DNA from: Phycisphaerales bacterium
Lineage (GTDB): Bacteria; Planctomycetota; Phycisphaerae; Phycisphaerales; UBA1924
NCBI GenBank assembly: GCA_029260415.1
Contig: JAJDDH010000237.1
Location: 1-5,908 of the forward strand
Reading direction: 5' to 3'
Length of the DNA: 5,908 nt
In this document: one piece after another, positions 1 through 5,592 of the stretch
How the letters are laid out: every line of letters begins with the position of its first letter
How positions within the stretch are numbered: the first letter of the stretch is position 1
Notes under the pieces: generated by a model
Database searches by the model: none
What the model was told of the DNA's origin: nothing
What the model saw: only the letters and a program-made list of their open reading frames with translations
Program-made: the position numbers and the translations under genes

Positions 1-543
1 GAACGCGACCCGGTCCGCCAGCGCGTCATCGTCGCGCACGATCGACGCCTGGCTGATCCCAACAGACCCGTGCGCCGTCGCGGACTTGACAATCAGCGGG
101 AACCCGAGCCGCCCCGGGCGCTTGACCACCCGCCCCATCCGGAAGACCGCGTACTCGGGCACGCGCACCCGCGCCCGGCGCAGCAGACGGCGCTGCAGCG
201 CCTTGTTCGTCGAGAACAGCATCCCCGCCGGGTTGCACCCGGAGTACGCCTGCCCGATCAGCTCCAGGTACCCCAGCACGTACGCCATCTTCGCCTGGCT
301 GCGTGCAAACTCCTCGAGCAGGTTGAACACGATGTGCGGGCGGAACCGCTCGATCGCCCCGTCCAGCGCCGCCAGCTCGTCCTCGAGCCCCACCACCTCG
401 ACCTCGTGCCCCAGGCTCCGCAGCTCGAACACGACGTCGTAGTCCGTCTTGATCTGCTCGACCTGCGCCGCGCTCAGCCCCTCGAGCGTCTCGGGCGGGA
501 TCAGGTCCTCCCGCGTCATCAGCAATACCCGGCGCGACCGCAT
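1..543 (-). CDS. D-Ala-D-Ala ligase-like ATP-grasp protein (partial, C-terminus outside window)
   Basis: The open frame begins at ATG 543 and is still open at base 1, giving 181 N-terminal residues; an in-frame TAG at 553-555 makes this ATG the earliest possible start. The protein opens with a Rossmann-like strand (RRVLLMTRED, residues 4-13). The segment around residues 95-122 (LIGQAYSGCNPAGM, then NKALQRRLLRRA) matches the region of D-alanine-D-alanine ligases that precedes the ATP-grasp fold. FPLIVKSATAHGSVGIS (148-164) matches the ATP-binding lysine (K153) and the glycine/serine-rich loop of that family. ATP-grasp enzymes join a carboxylate to an amine through an acyl phosphate. The catalytic C-terminal half is not in view, so peptidoglycan synthesis versus another amino-acid ligation cannot be decided. 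It is the last visible gene of the minus-strand run, 59 bases after the metallopeptidase. The ribosome binding site is weak (a G-rich stretch only). Confidence 0.85.
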   Translation of the reverse strand, partial: MRSRRVLLMTREDLIPPETLEGLSAAQVEQIKTDYDVVFELRSLGHEVEVVGLEDELAALDGAIERFRPHIVFNLLEEFARSQAKMAYVLGYLELIGQAYSGCNPAGMLFSTNKALQRRLLRRARVRVPEYAVFRMGRVVKRPGRLGFPLIVKSATAHGSVGISQASIVRDDDALADRVAF

Positions 544-602
544 GACCCCAGACTACCCCCCGCCGCCCCGACCCGCCGGCCTCACCACCCGCCGTCCCCC
601 AA

Positions 603-1649
603 TCACATCGATACCCGGTGCCGCCCCGAGTGCAGGTAGTTCATCGTCTGGATCGTGAGCATGATCGCCGCCTCGCGGGCCAGCGCCTCCTCGTCCTCAA
701 CGCTCGCCCGCAGCCCCAGCTCCCCGCTCCGCTGGATCATCTCCCCGAGCACCTGGTCGATCATGTACTGGTACTGCCCCGTCCACACGCTCACCGCCCG
801 GCGCAGCGCCTTCCGGTTGGCCCGCAGGAACGCCCCCGCGCTCCGCGTCGAGCCCGCGCTCAGCTCCTCGGGGAACAGCCGACGCAGGTGCTGGTCGTGG
901 AACGCCGGGTGATCCGTCGCGTACGTCGCCTGTCGCCCGACGTAGTGCTCGCCCAGCGTCGTCCGCATCGACGCCAGCGTGTCCTGCCGCTCCCGCGTCG
1001 AGACCGGGGGCCTGCGTCCAGCGATCTCCCGCATCAGCTCATCGACATACTCCAGCTTCTTGAGCGCCGCCCACCCGCTGTACCGCTTCCGCCACCCGCT
1101 CTTGGGCGCCAGCCACACCGCGAACGTCTCCGCGAAGTCCTCGTCCGGGTGGCTCTGCGCGTACCAGTCGTCAATATGCTGCACGAACCGCTTGCTGTAG
1201 GGGCGAGGCTGGTACGTCTCCGGGTACGGGTCGCTCGACCGCCCGAACAGCTCGCGCCAGCGCGGGCGCCGGTTCAGGCGGTACGCGTTCTGGATCGCGT
1301 GCCCCGTCTCGTGTCGCAGGATTTTCATGCACTCCCGCTCGGTGCTGCCCTCCGCCTCAAGCATCATCTTGCGCTCCAGGCGCATCAGCCGCGGGTGACA
1401 CAGGTAGAACGGCGCCCCAAACCCCGTCAGCCCGACAGGCGTCATCCACTCGCTCGACACCCACACGTACGGGCGATACCGGAAGCCCCTGGCCTCCATC
1501 TCCCCCAGCAGCCGCTCGATCCGACGCCCCAGGGCGGTGTCGTCGGGCGACACATCCAGGTCGCAGAACCGCAGCCCCAGCAGCTCGTCGTCGCTCATCC
1601 GCGACAGCGGCGCCCCGCCCACCTTCACGCTTCGTCGCTTCGCCGCCAC
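603..1649 (-). CDS. Putative zinc-binding metallopeptidase (HExxH)
   Basis: The 348-residue protein has a zinc-peptidase motif HETGH at residues 113-117 inside a predicted helix (ILRHETGHAIQNAYRL). About 50 residues later comes HPDEDFAETFAVWLAP (167-182), where E174 (or E170) would be the third metal ligand. This spacing and the ED-x-AET-F pattern resemble the 'putative zinc-binding metallo-peptidase' family (Pfam Peptidase_Mx); the assignment is by motif memory only. There is no signal peptide or membrane segment, so it is probably cytoplasmic. The C-terminal third (220-340) is helical and charged, with no motif I recognise. The start is GTG at 1649, just after an in-frame TAG (1659-1661); an internal ATG at 1598 (residue 18) is an alternative, and neither has a strong ribosome binding site. 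It lies 31 bases after the DUF389 stop. The substrate is unknown. Confidence 0.77.
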   Translation of the reverse strand: MAAKRRSVKVGGAPLSRMSDDELLGLRFCDLDVSPDDTALGRRIERLLGEMEARGFRYRPYVWVSSEWMTPVGLTGFGAPFYLCHPRLMRLERKMMLEAEGSTERECMKILRHETGHAIQNAYRLNRRPRWRELFGRSSDPYPETYQPRPYSKRFVQHIDDWYAQSHPDEDFAETFAVWLAPKSGWRKRYSGWAALKKLEYVDELMREIAGRRPPVSTRERQDTLASMRTTLGEHYVGRQATYATDHPAFHDQHLRRLFPEELSAGSTRSAGAFLRANRKALRRAVSVWTGQYQYMIDQVLGEMIQRSGELGLRASVEDEEALAREAAIMLTIQTMNYLHSGRHRVSM

Positions 1650-1680
1650 ACCCCGAGCCTACCGCCGCAAACGCGATCCG

Positions 1681-2700
1681 TCACGCGTCCGACTCGCTCA
1701 GCAGCACGTACAGCACCATCAGCCCGCCCAGCAGCACCAGCGACCCCACCCAGAACGCCAGCGCCTTCCGCGTCGCCTTCTTGCTCTTCTCCGCCTCCCA
1801 CCAACGCGCAGGGCGGATCCCCTGCGCCAGAAACGTCACCACCGCCGCCAGGTTCACGCACACCACGTTGATGCTCAACAGCAGCAGCGCCCCCACCCCC
1901 GCCTCAATCCGTCCCGAGCCCAGCAGCACCCCCGTCGCCACCGTGGGCGGCAGCAGCGCGATCGCCACCATCACCCCCACCAGCGCACTCGACACCCCCG
2001 TCGTAAACGCCAGCGACCCCGCCACCCCCGACGCCAACGCCAGCACAATGTCCATCGACCCCACGTCCGCCCGAGACATGATCTCACCCGATTCAACGTT
2101 GATCGGGGCCACCAGCCCGATCAGCAGCGAGATGCCCATCGCCAGGCCAACCCCCGCGGCCGCCGTCTTGACCGATCGCCAGATCAGCTTCGAGTCGCCC
2201 AGCGTCGTCCCCATCGCCAGCGCGATGTTGGGCCCCAGCAGCGGCGCGATCACCATCGCCCCGATCACCACCGCCACGCTGTCGCGCCCCATCCCCACCG
2301 CCGCGACGACCGTCGCTAGCACCACCTGCCCAAGGTACATCCGCGTCAGCGACGCCGAGCCCGCCACATCCTCGTACAGCTCCGCCCGGCTCACCCGCTG
2401 CGGCTGCCGCTCCCCGCTCTCCCCCTCGGGCATCTCCCACCGCGGCAGCGTCGCCTCGAGCGCATACAGGATCACCTTGAACTGATCGTCCCCCGAGAAC
2501 GCGTCCTCCAGACGGTCCATGACGCACTCGACGCCCTGGCTCGACACCGCCGCCTTCCACACCGCGATCTCGTCGTTCTCCGTCAGCATCCACGACGCCG
2601 CGACCACGTCCGACTCGAGCAGCTCACGCAGCTCGTCGGACCGCCCCGCCGGCACGACCATCTCCAGCATCCGGTCCGCCGTCGGGCTCTCTGCGCTCAA
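1681..2700 (-). CDS. DUF389 family multi-pass membrane protein
   Basis: I place the start at TTG 2700, giving 339 residues, because AGGAG sits 5 bases upstream; ATG 2670 is an alternative but lacks such a site. Residues 1-110 are soluble and resemble the N-terminal domain of DUF389 proteins (LEMVVPAGRSDELRELLE, 12-29). The rest holds about seven hydrophobic segments, near 123-137, 141-165, 181-199, 216-234, 237-259, 269-293 and 314-334. Family hallmarks are GAMVIAPLLGPN (147-158) and ALLPPTVATGVLLGSG (248-263), which match the conserved hydrophobic domain also known from the TIGR00341/TIGR00271 families. The function of the family is not established; a transporter or membrane stress role is only a guess. 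The TTG lies 2 bases after the stop of the hydrolase gene, so translation is probably coupled. Extending the frame upstream would only translate the hydrolase gene out of frame. Confidence 0.87.
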   Translation of the reverse strand: MSAESPTADRMLEMVVPAGRSDELRELLESDVVAASWMLTENDEIAVWKAAVSSQGVECVMDRLEDAFSGDDQFKVILYALEATLPRWEMPEGESGERQPQRVSRAELYEDVAGSASLTRMYLGQVVLATVVAAVGMGRDSVAVVIGAMVIAPLLGPNIALAMGTTLGDSKLIWRSVKTAAAGVGLAMGISLLIGLVAPINVESGEIMSRADVGSMDIVLALASGVAGSLAFTTGVSSALVGVMVAIALLPPTVATGVLLGSGRIEAGVGALLLLSINVVCVNLAAVVTFLAQGIRPARWWEAEKSKKATRKALAFWVGSLVLLGGLMVLYVLLSESDA

Positions 2701-2702
2701 AG

Positions 2703-3707
2703 CTACTCCTGACCCAGGACGAATCGAAACGCCTTGACAAGCTGCTCGTCCGAGTCGGCAGGATACCCGTGCCCCACCCCGGGGTACACCCGCAGCCGGC
2801 TCTCCACACCCCGCTCGCTCAGCATCCGCTGCGCCTCGCGAAACGTCCTCGCCCACGGGTCCCTCGCCCCGATCATCAGCATCACCCGGGGCTGATCCTC
2901 GCCCTCGCTCATCGACATCACGTCCGCGTCCCAGTGCCCGCACACCGGGACCAGCCCCGCGAACACCCCCGCGTGCTTGAGCCCCACGTCCAGCGTCGTG
3001 TTCGCCCCCATGCTAAACCCCGTGAGCACGATCCGAGCCCCGTCGATCGGGTGCTCAGCCCTCGCCCGCTCGATCGCGTGCATCACCATCCACTCCGCCT
3101 CGTCGCGGAACGTCCAGCTGTACCCCCCGTTGCCCGCGGGGCGCAGCCCGTTGGGCACAACCAGCACCGCGCCGATGGCCGCCGCCGCGGCGCGGTAGAC
3201 CTCGACAAAGTCCTCCGCCCGCCCCCCGCTGCCGTGCAGCGCCACGATCAACGGCGCGGGCGCTTCCGCGTCCAGCCCCTCGGGCACAACGACCAGCATC
3301 GCCGCCCCCCGCGCCTCGGCGCAGAACTCCGCGAACCGCGCGTTGCGCCGCGCCTGAACCACCGCCTCGATCTCCGCAAACCGCGCGTGCGATCGGATCG
3401 GGTCCAGGTCCGGGTCGGTCTGGATGGACACCAGCCCGCCGTACCCGTTCGCCGCGGCCAGCGCCAGCTGCCCGATCGCCGCCTCCGGGTCTCCGAGCTG
3501 CGCGTGCGCACACGCCATGTTGTACGGCACCGTCGCCAGCTCCGGGCGCAGCGCCATGATCTGCCCGCCGACGCGGATCACCTCGGACCACCGCTCGTGG
3601 TCCACCGCCTGCTCGTACCGGGCCGCGAGGGCCTGGAGATCGGGCTGGGCCATCGCGGGGCAGGTCAGGATCGCGATCGCGACGACGAGGGCGGTCAGGT
3701 GTCTCAT
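2703..3707 (-). CDS. Exported TPR / alpha-beta hydrolase (esterase-like)
   Basis: The 334-residue protein starts with a signal peptide: positive MRH, a hydrophobic core at 4-15, and probable signal peptidase I cleavage after AMA (residue 20). Residues 23-112 are TPR-like helices ending in a conserved tail (NMACAHAQLGDPEAA at 63-77, then TDPDLDPIRSHARFAEI at 97-113) that I recognise from TPR-containing esterases. The alpha/beta hydrolase domain spans about 135-332. It has an oxyanion segment LHGSGG (157-162), a nucleophile elbow GFSMGAN (230-236, Ser232), a probable acid Asp283 in GARDPW, and a catalytic His313 in GVGHGYP. All three triad residues are present. It most resembles the phospholipase/carboxylesterase, dienelactone-hydrolase and PHB-depolymerase-like groups; the substrate is unknown. 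It is probably periplasmic. It is the first gene of the minus-strand run and lies divergent to the pseudopilin gene. The ATG at 3707 has no obvious ribosome binding site. Confidence 0.86.
   Translation of the reverse strand: MRHLTALVVAIAILTCPAMAQPDLQALAARYEQAVDHERWSEVIRVGGQIMALRPELATVPYNMACAHAQLGDPEAAIGQLALAAANGYGGLVSIQTDPDLDPIRSHARFAEIEAVVQARRNARFAEFCAEARGAAMLVVVPEGLDAEAPAPLIVALHGSGGRAEDFVEVYRAAAAAIGAVLVVPNGLRPAGNGGYSWTFRDEAEWMVMHAIERARAEHPIDGARIVLTGFSMGANTTLDVGLKHAGVFAGLVPVCGHWDADVMSMSEGEDQPRVMLMIGARDPWARTFREAQRMLSERGVESRLRVYPGVGHGYPADSDEQLVKAFRFVLGQE
2706..2710 (-). promoter_or_regulatory. Ribosome binding site (AGGAG) deciding the TTG start of the DUF389 gene
   Basis: On the minus strand AGGAG lies inside the last two sense codons of the hydrolase gene and is followed, after five bases that include that gene's TAG, by TTG at 2700-2698. 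Motif and spacing are ideal, which favours the rare TTG start over ATG 2670. The layout suggests that ribosomes finishing the hydrolase reading frame re-initiate on the membrane-protein gene. Confidence 0.7.
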
Positions 3708-3876
3708 GGAGAGCGTTACCGGGCCCTGGGGCGGCGGATGCGAAGCGGCACCGGTCGCAGCGGCTGGGCGAGGCGGGCTGTGGGTGATTCACACCAACCC
3801 GCTCGACAGGGTCGCGCACGTTCGTGAGTATTCACTTGTGGACCATCAGTTCGGGTGTCCGCCTGAGGAGCTTGCC
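3708..3876. promoter_or_regulatory. Divergent intergenic region (hydrolase operon / pseudopilin)
   Basis: These 169 bases separate the start of the minus-strand operon from the plus-strand pseudopilin gene and must hold promoters for both. A weak plus-strand sigma70-like candidate is TCGACA (3803-3808), 17 bases, then GAGTAT (3826-3831), which would give a leader of roughly 40 bases carrying the pilin ribosome binding site. No good minus-strand promoter could be picked out. Two short inverted repeats are present, GTGATTCAC (3784-3792) and GTGAGTATTCAC (3824-3835); an operator role is speculative. Confidence 0.4.
3865..3870 (+). promoter_or_regulatory. Ribosome binding site (GAGGAG) for the pseudopilin gene
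   Basis: GAGGAG lies six bases upstream of GTG 3877. This strong site fixes a GTG start that leaves a ten-residue leader before the prepilin cleavage site, as expected for a type IV prepilin. Longer upstream readings of the frame would put an unrelated tail of about 60 residues or more before the cleavage site. Confidence 0.8.
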
Positions 3877-4356
3877 GTGGATCGAACCGAGTCAGCGACG
3901 CGCGGGTTTACGCTCGTCGAGATCCTCATCGTCGTGGTGATTCTGGGGATCCTATCGGCGGCGGTCGTGCCCGCGTTCGGCGGGGTGACGGACGATTCGC
4001 GCCAGGGGGCGTTCATCGAGAGCCTGCACGGGATGACCGAGGCGTGCGAGATGTACCGCGCCCGGACCGGGCAGTACCCGGCGGACACGTCATCGGGCGT
4101 GTTCCCGCCCGAGCTCGCCGGGGTGATCCAGGTGTCGGAGTTTGAGAACGGGACACCCATCGGTGGGGTGTGGGACACGGAGCTGAGCGACAGCGGGATC
4201 GGGGCCGGGATCGGGGTTCACTTCGACGGCACGGGCGCGACCCGCGACGACGCGTTCATGCTCGAGATCGATGTGCTCATGGACGATGGTGACCTGGCGG
4301 GCGGGAGCTTGCAAAAGCTCGCGGCGGACCGGTACTACTTCATCCTGGAGTTCTGA
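3877..4356 (+). CDS. Type II secretion / type IV pilin-like pseudopilin
   Basis: The 159-residue protein has a textbook class III (prepilin) signal. The leader MDRTESATRG is cut by prepilin peptidase after G10. The mature N-terminus is FTLVEILIVVVILGILSAAV, with N-methyl-Phe at +1 and the conserved Glu at +5 (E15). The hydrophobic helix covers 11-34. The following region (FIESLHGMTEACEMYRARTGQYPAD, 46-70) matches the amphipathic helix and YPA-type turn of GspG-like pseudopilins. The C-terminal part is acidic and ends RYYFILEF. The family forms short periplasmic filaments that drive type II secretion or acts as minor pilins. The mature length of 149 residues is normal. No other secretion or pilus gene is nearby, so it is an orphan here. 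The start is GTG 3877, set by GAGGAG at 3865-3870; an intrinsic terminator follows at 4417. Confidence 0.9.
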   Translation: MDRTESATRGFTLVEILIVVVILGILSAAVVPAFGGVTDDSRQGAFIESLHGMTEACEMYRARTGQYPADTSSGVFPPELAGVIQVSEFENGTPIGGVWDTELSDSGIGAGIGVHFDGTGATRDDAFMLEIDVLMDDGDLAGGSLQKLAADRYYFILEF

Positions 4357-4416
4357 ATCACCACATCCCCCGCGGCGTGCAGCTGCCCGGGGGCGGTGAG
4401 ACGGGGGTGGGTCGGG

Positions 4417-4443
4417 CCCGCGAGCACTCGCTCGCGGGTTTTT
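4417..4443 (+). terminator. Intrinsic terminator after the pseudopilin gene
   Basis: CCCGCGAG (4417-4424) pairs perfectly with CTCGCGGG (4431-4438) around a six-base loop and is followed directly by five T residues, 60 bases past the pilin stop. A second GC-rich hairpin (4367-4372 with 4388-4393, plus a three-pair inner stem) lies between the stop and this one but has no T-tract. The terminator should insulate the BLUF gene from pilin transcription. Confidence 0.85.
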
Positions 4444-4477
4444 GTCGCGGTGGGACGGGAGGCTTCGCCTACAGAGG

Positions 4478-4507
4478 TTGACTCGCCCCCCGGGTGCGTG
4501 TGATCAT
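4478..4507 (+). promoter_or_regulatory. Possible sigma70-type promoter for the BLUF gene
   Basis: TTGACT (4478-4483, five of six to consensus) is followed after 18 bases by GATCAT (4502-4507, four of six). It lies between the terminator and the BLUF gene, where a promoter is required. The predicted transcription start would fall at about 4514-4515, on or next to the ATG, implying a leaderless message. That conflicts with the AAGGA at 4508-4512 acting as a ribosome binding site, so this call is weak. Confidence 0.27.
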
Positions 4508-4514
4508 AAGGAAC

Positions 4515-4967
4515 ATGGAATCCGCGCAGAACCAGCTTGGAGGTTTGTTCTATATCAGTGAGCGGGCGCCCGGGCTGCGCGAGGCGGAGATTGTGGACGG
4601 GATCGTGCTGCCCGCCGGGGCCAAGAACCGGCGCCTGGATATCACCGGGTGCCTGTGGTTCGGGTCCGAGCGGTTTGCCCAGGTGCTCGAGGGGGCGCCC
4701 GATGCGGTCGGGTCCCTGTACGACGAGATCGAGCGCGACGCCCGGCACCGGGACGTCCGCCTGGTCTGGCGTGGGCCGATCGCCGAGCGGTCGTTCCACC
4801 GGTGGGGCATGAAGCACATCACCGGGGACGACCGGGACGAGATGGGGCAGGTCGTCAGCGACTACCTGGGGCGGCACGGCGTGACGAGCGTGATCCGGGA
4901 CGAGACGCCCGTGCAGGTCGGAACGCGGATGCGCCGCGCGTTCACCCGCCTGACGGCGCGGGCCTGA
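4515..4967 (+). CDS. BLUF-domain blue-light sensor (FAD)
   Basis: The 150-residue protein is essentially one BLUF domain (about residues 9-102) plus a C-terminal extension of about 50 residues. BLUF proteins bind FAD and respond to blue light through a Tyr-Gln-flavin hydrogen-bond switch. All key positions are visible: Tyr13 in LFYIS, Asn38 in KNRRLDITG, Gln56 in FAQVLEG, and Trp97 and Met99 in SFHRWGMKH. The spacings Asn to Gln (18) and Gln to Trp (41) equal those of AppA; Tyr to Asn is one residue longer. There is no output domain such as EAL or a cyclase, so signalling would be through a partner protein, as in short BLUF proteins; the partner is not evident here. The start is ATG 4515, preceded closely by AAGGA; GTG 4494 and GTG 4500 are in-frame alternatives. 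The gene lies between the pilin terminator and a convergent gene. Confidence 0.93.
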   Translation: MESAQNQLGGLFYISERAPGLREAEIVDGIVLPAGAKNRRLDITGCLWFGSERFAQVLEGAPDAVGSLYDEIERDARHRDVRLVWRGPIAERSFHRWGMKHITGDDRDEMGQVVSDYLGRHGVTSVIRDETPVQVGTRMRRAFTRLTARA

Positions 4968-4974
4968 ATCGGTT

Positions 4975-5462
4975 TCACATCCGGGTTGATCGGGGGCAGC
5001 GGAAGCACGCCCGGGGGTGGTTCGTGCGCGCAGGATCTGGGCCGCGGCCTTGCGGGTGGTCTCGCGCCTGGCGGCGGCGAGGCGCGGGGGGAGCAGCTCG
5101 GTGTCGGTGTCGCCCGCGAGACGGGTGAGGGTGGTCAGGGCGACAGCGTGGGCCTGGGCGGCGATGAGCTGCGCGCGGGCCCGGGCGGCGCGGGTGAGGG
5201 CGGCGAGGCGGGACTGGGTGGTTGGGGATTCGAGCCAGGCGAGGAGCTGGTCGAGGGTGAGCAGGTGGTTGGCCGCGAGTGTGGCGAGGCCCACGTCGGC
5301 GGCGAGGTAGTCGGCGAGGAGGGCGTCCTCGTCGGAGGCGCCGGGCGAGAGGGATGGGGCATCAGGCTGAGCACGGCTGCCCTGCGGGTCAGGCGTGGCG
5401 CCGGAGAGATCGGTGGGCCCGTCGTTCAGGTACTGGGTGATGCGGTTGTGTGGGTCGCTCAT
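4975..5462 (-). CDS. Alpha-helical protein of unknown function; 3' end unresolved (possible frameshift)
   Basis: I do not recognise this gene with certainty. From ATG 5462 about 150 residues look genuinely coding. A polar N-terminus (1-42) is followed by helices (46-115) with DEDALLADYLAADVGLATLA, LLTLDQLLAWLESP and an Ala/Arg-rich helix, then a charged ARRETTRKAAAQILRAR end. The pattern LTLDQLLAWLESP recalls homeodomain-like helix-turn-helix segments, so DNA binding is possible. Codons end almost always in C, with high GC at third positions until about residue 148, where this breaks down. The frame has no stop there; read literally it continues antisense through the whole BLUF gene to TAG 4335-4337. 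One extra base in the five-G run at 5013-5017 would shift it to a TGA at 4975-4977, giving 162 residues and a neat tail-to-tail end with the BLUF gene. That end is my inference. The start has no clear ribosome binding site. Confidence 0.6.
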
Positions 5463-5592
5463 GGCCCACGGTATGGGGTGGGGTTGGGCGTGTCGGCGTG
5501 GGCGACCGGGAGGGCCGTGATTCGGCACGCGCGGTGTGTCGGTACGCTGCGGATTGGATCGGTGCACGAGAGCTTGGATGGAGACCACGACG
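5463..5592. promoter_or_regulatory. Divergent intergenic region before the EthD-like gene
   Basis: These 130 bases separate the minus-strand helical-protein gene from the EthD-like gene and should hold both promoters. A poor plus-strand candidate is TTCGGC (5521-5526), 16 bases, then TACGCT (5543-5548). Nothing stronger, and no operator-like repeat, was seen. Confidence 0.2.

Noticed and set aside
618..1871. Long plus-strand open frame (417 codons) opposite the metallopeptidase gene
   Set aside because: The translation is Arg/Pro/His-rich with no motif, the usual mirror of a high-GC gene; the minus strand carries the HExxH protein.
2701..2943. N-terminal extension of the DUF389 frame up to 2943
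   Set aside because: The extra 81 codons overlap the hydrolase coding sequence in another frame and give Gly/Arg-rich non-protein-like sequence; AGGAG plus TTG at 2700 explains the start.
2769..3827. Long plus-strand open frame (352 codons) opposite the hydrolase gene
   Set aside because: Low-complexity Arg/Pro/His-rich antisense shadow; the minus strand encodes a complete signal peptide and catalytic triad.
3784..3835. CRP/FNR-type operator reading of the GTGA...TCAC words
   Set aside because: Half-site spacing is 1 and 4 bases, not the 6 required for a CRP-type site.
3424..3876. Upstream extension of the pseudopilin frame to 3424
   Set aside because: It would run antisense through the hydrolase N-terminus and place over 150 residues before the prepilin cleavage site; GAGGAG plus GTG 3877 is the natural start.
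4460..4470. Small hairpin AGGC-TTC-GCCT upstream of the BLUF gene
   Set aside because: Only four base pairs and no T-tract or conserved riboswitch feature; expected by chance at this GC content.
4649..5128. Second plus-strand open frame overlapping the BLUF gene
   Set aside because: It is out of frame with the BLUF motifs and is Arg/Gly/Pro-rich without features.
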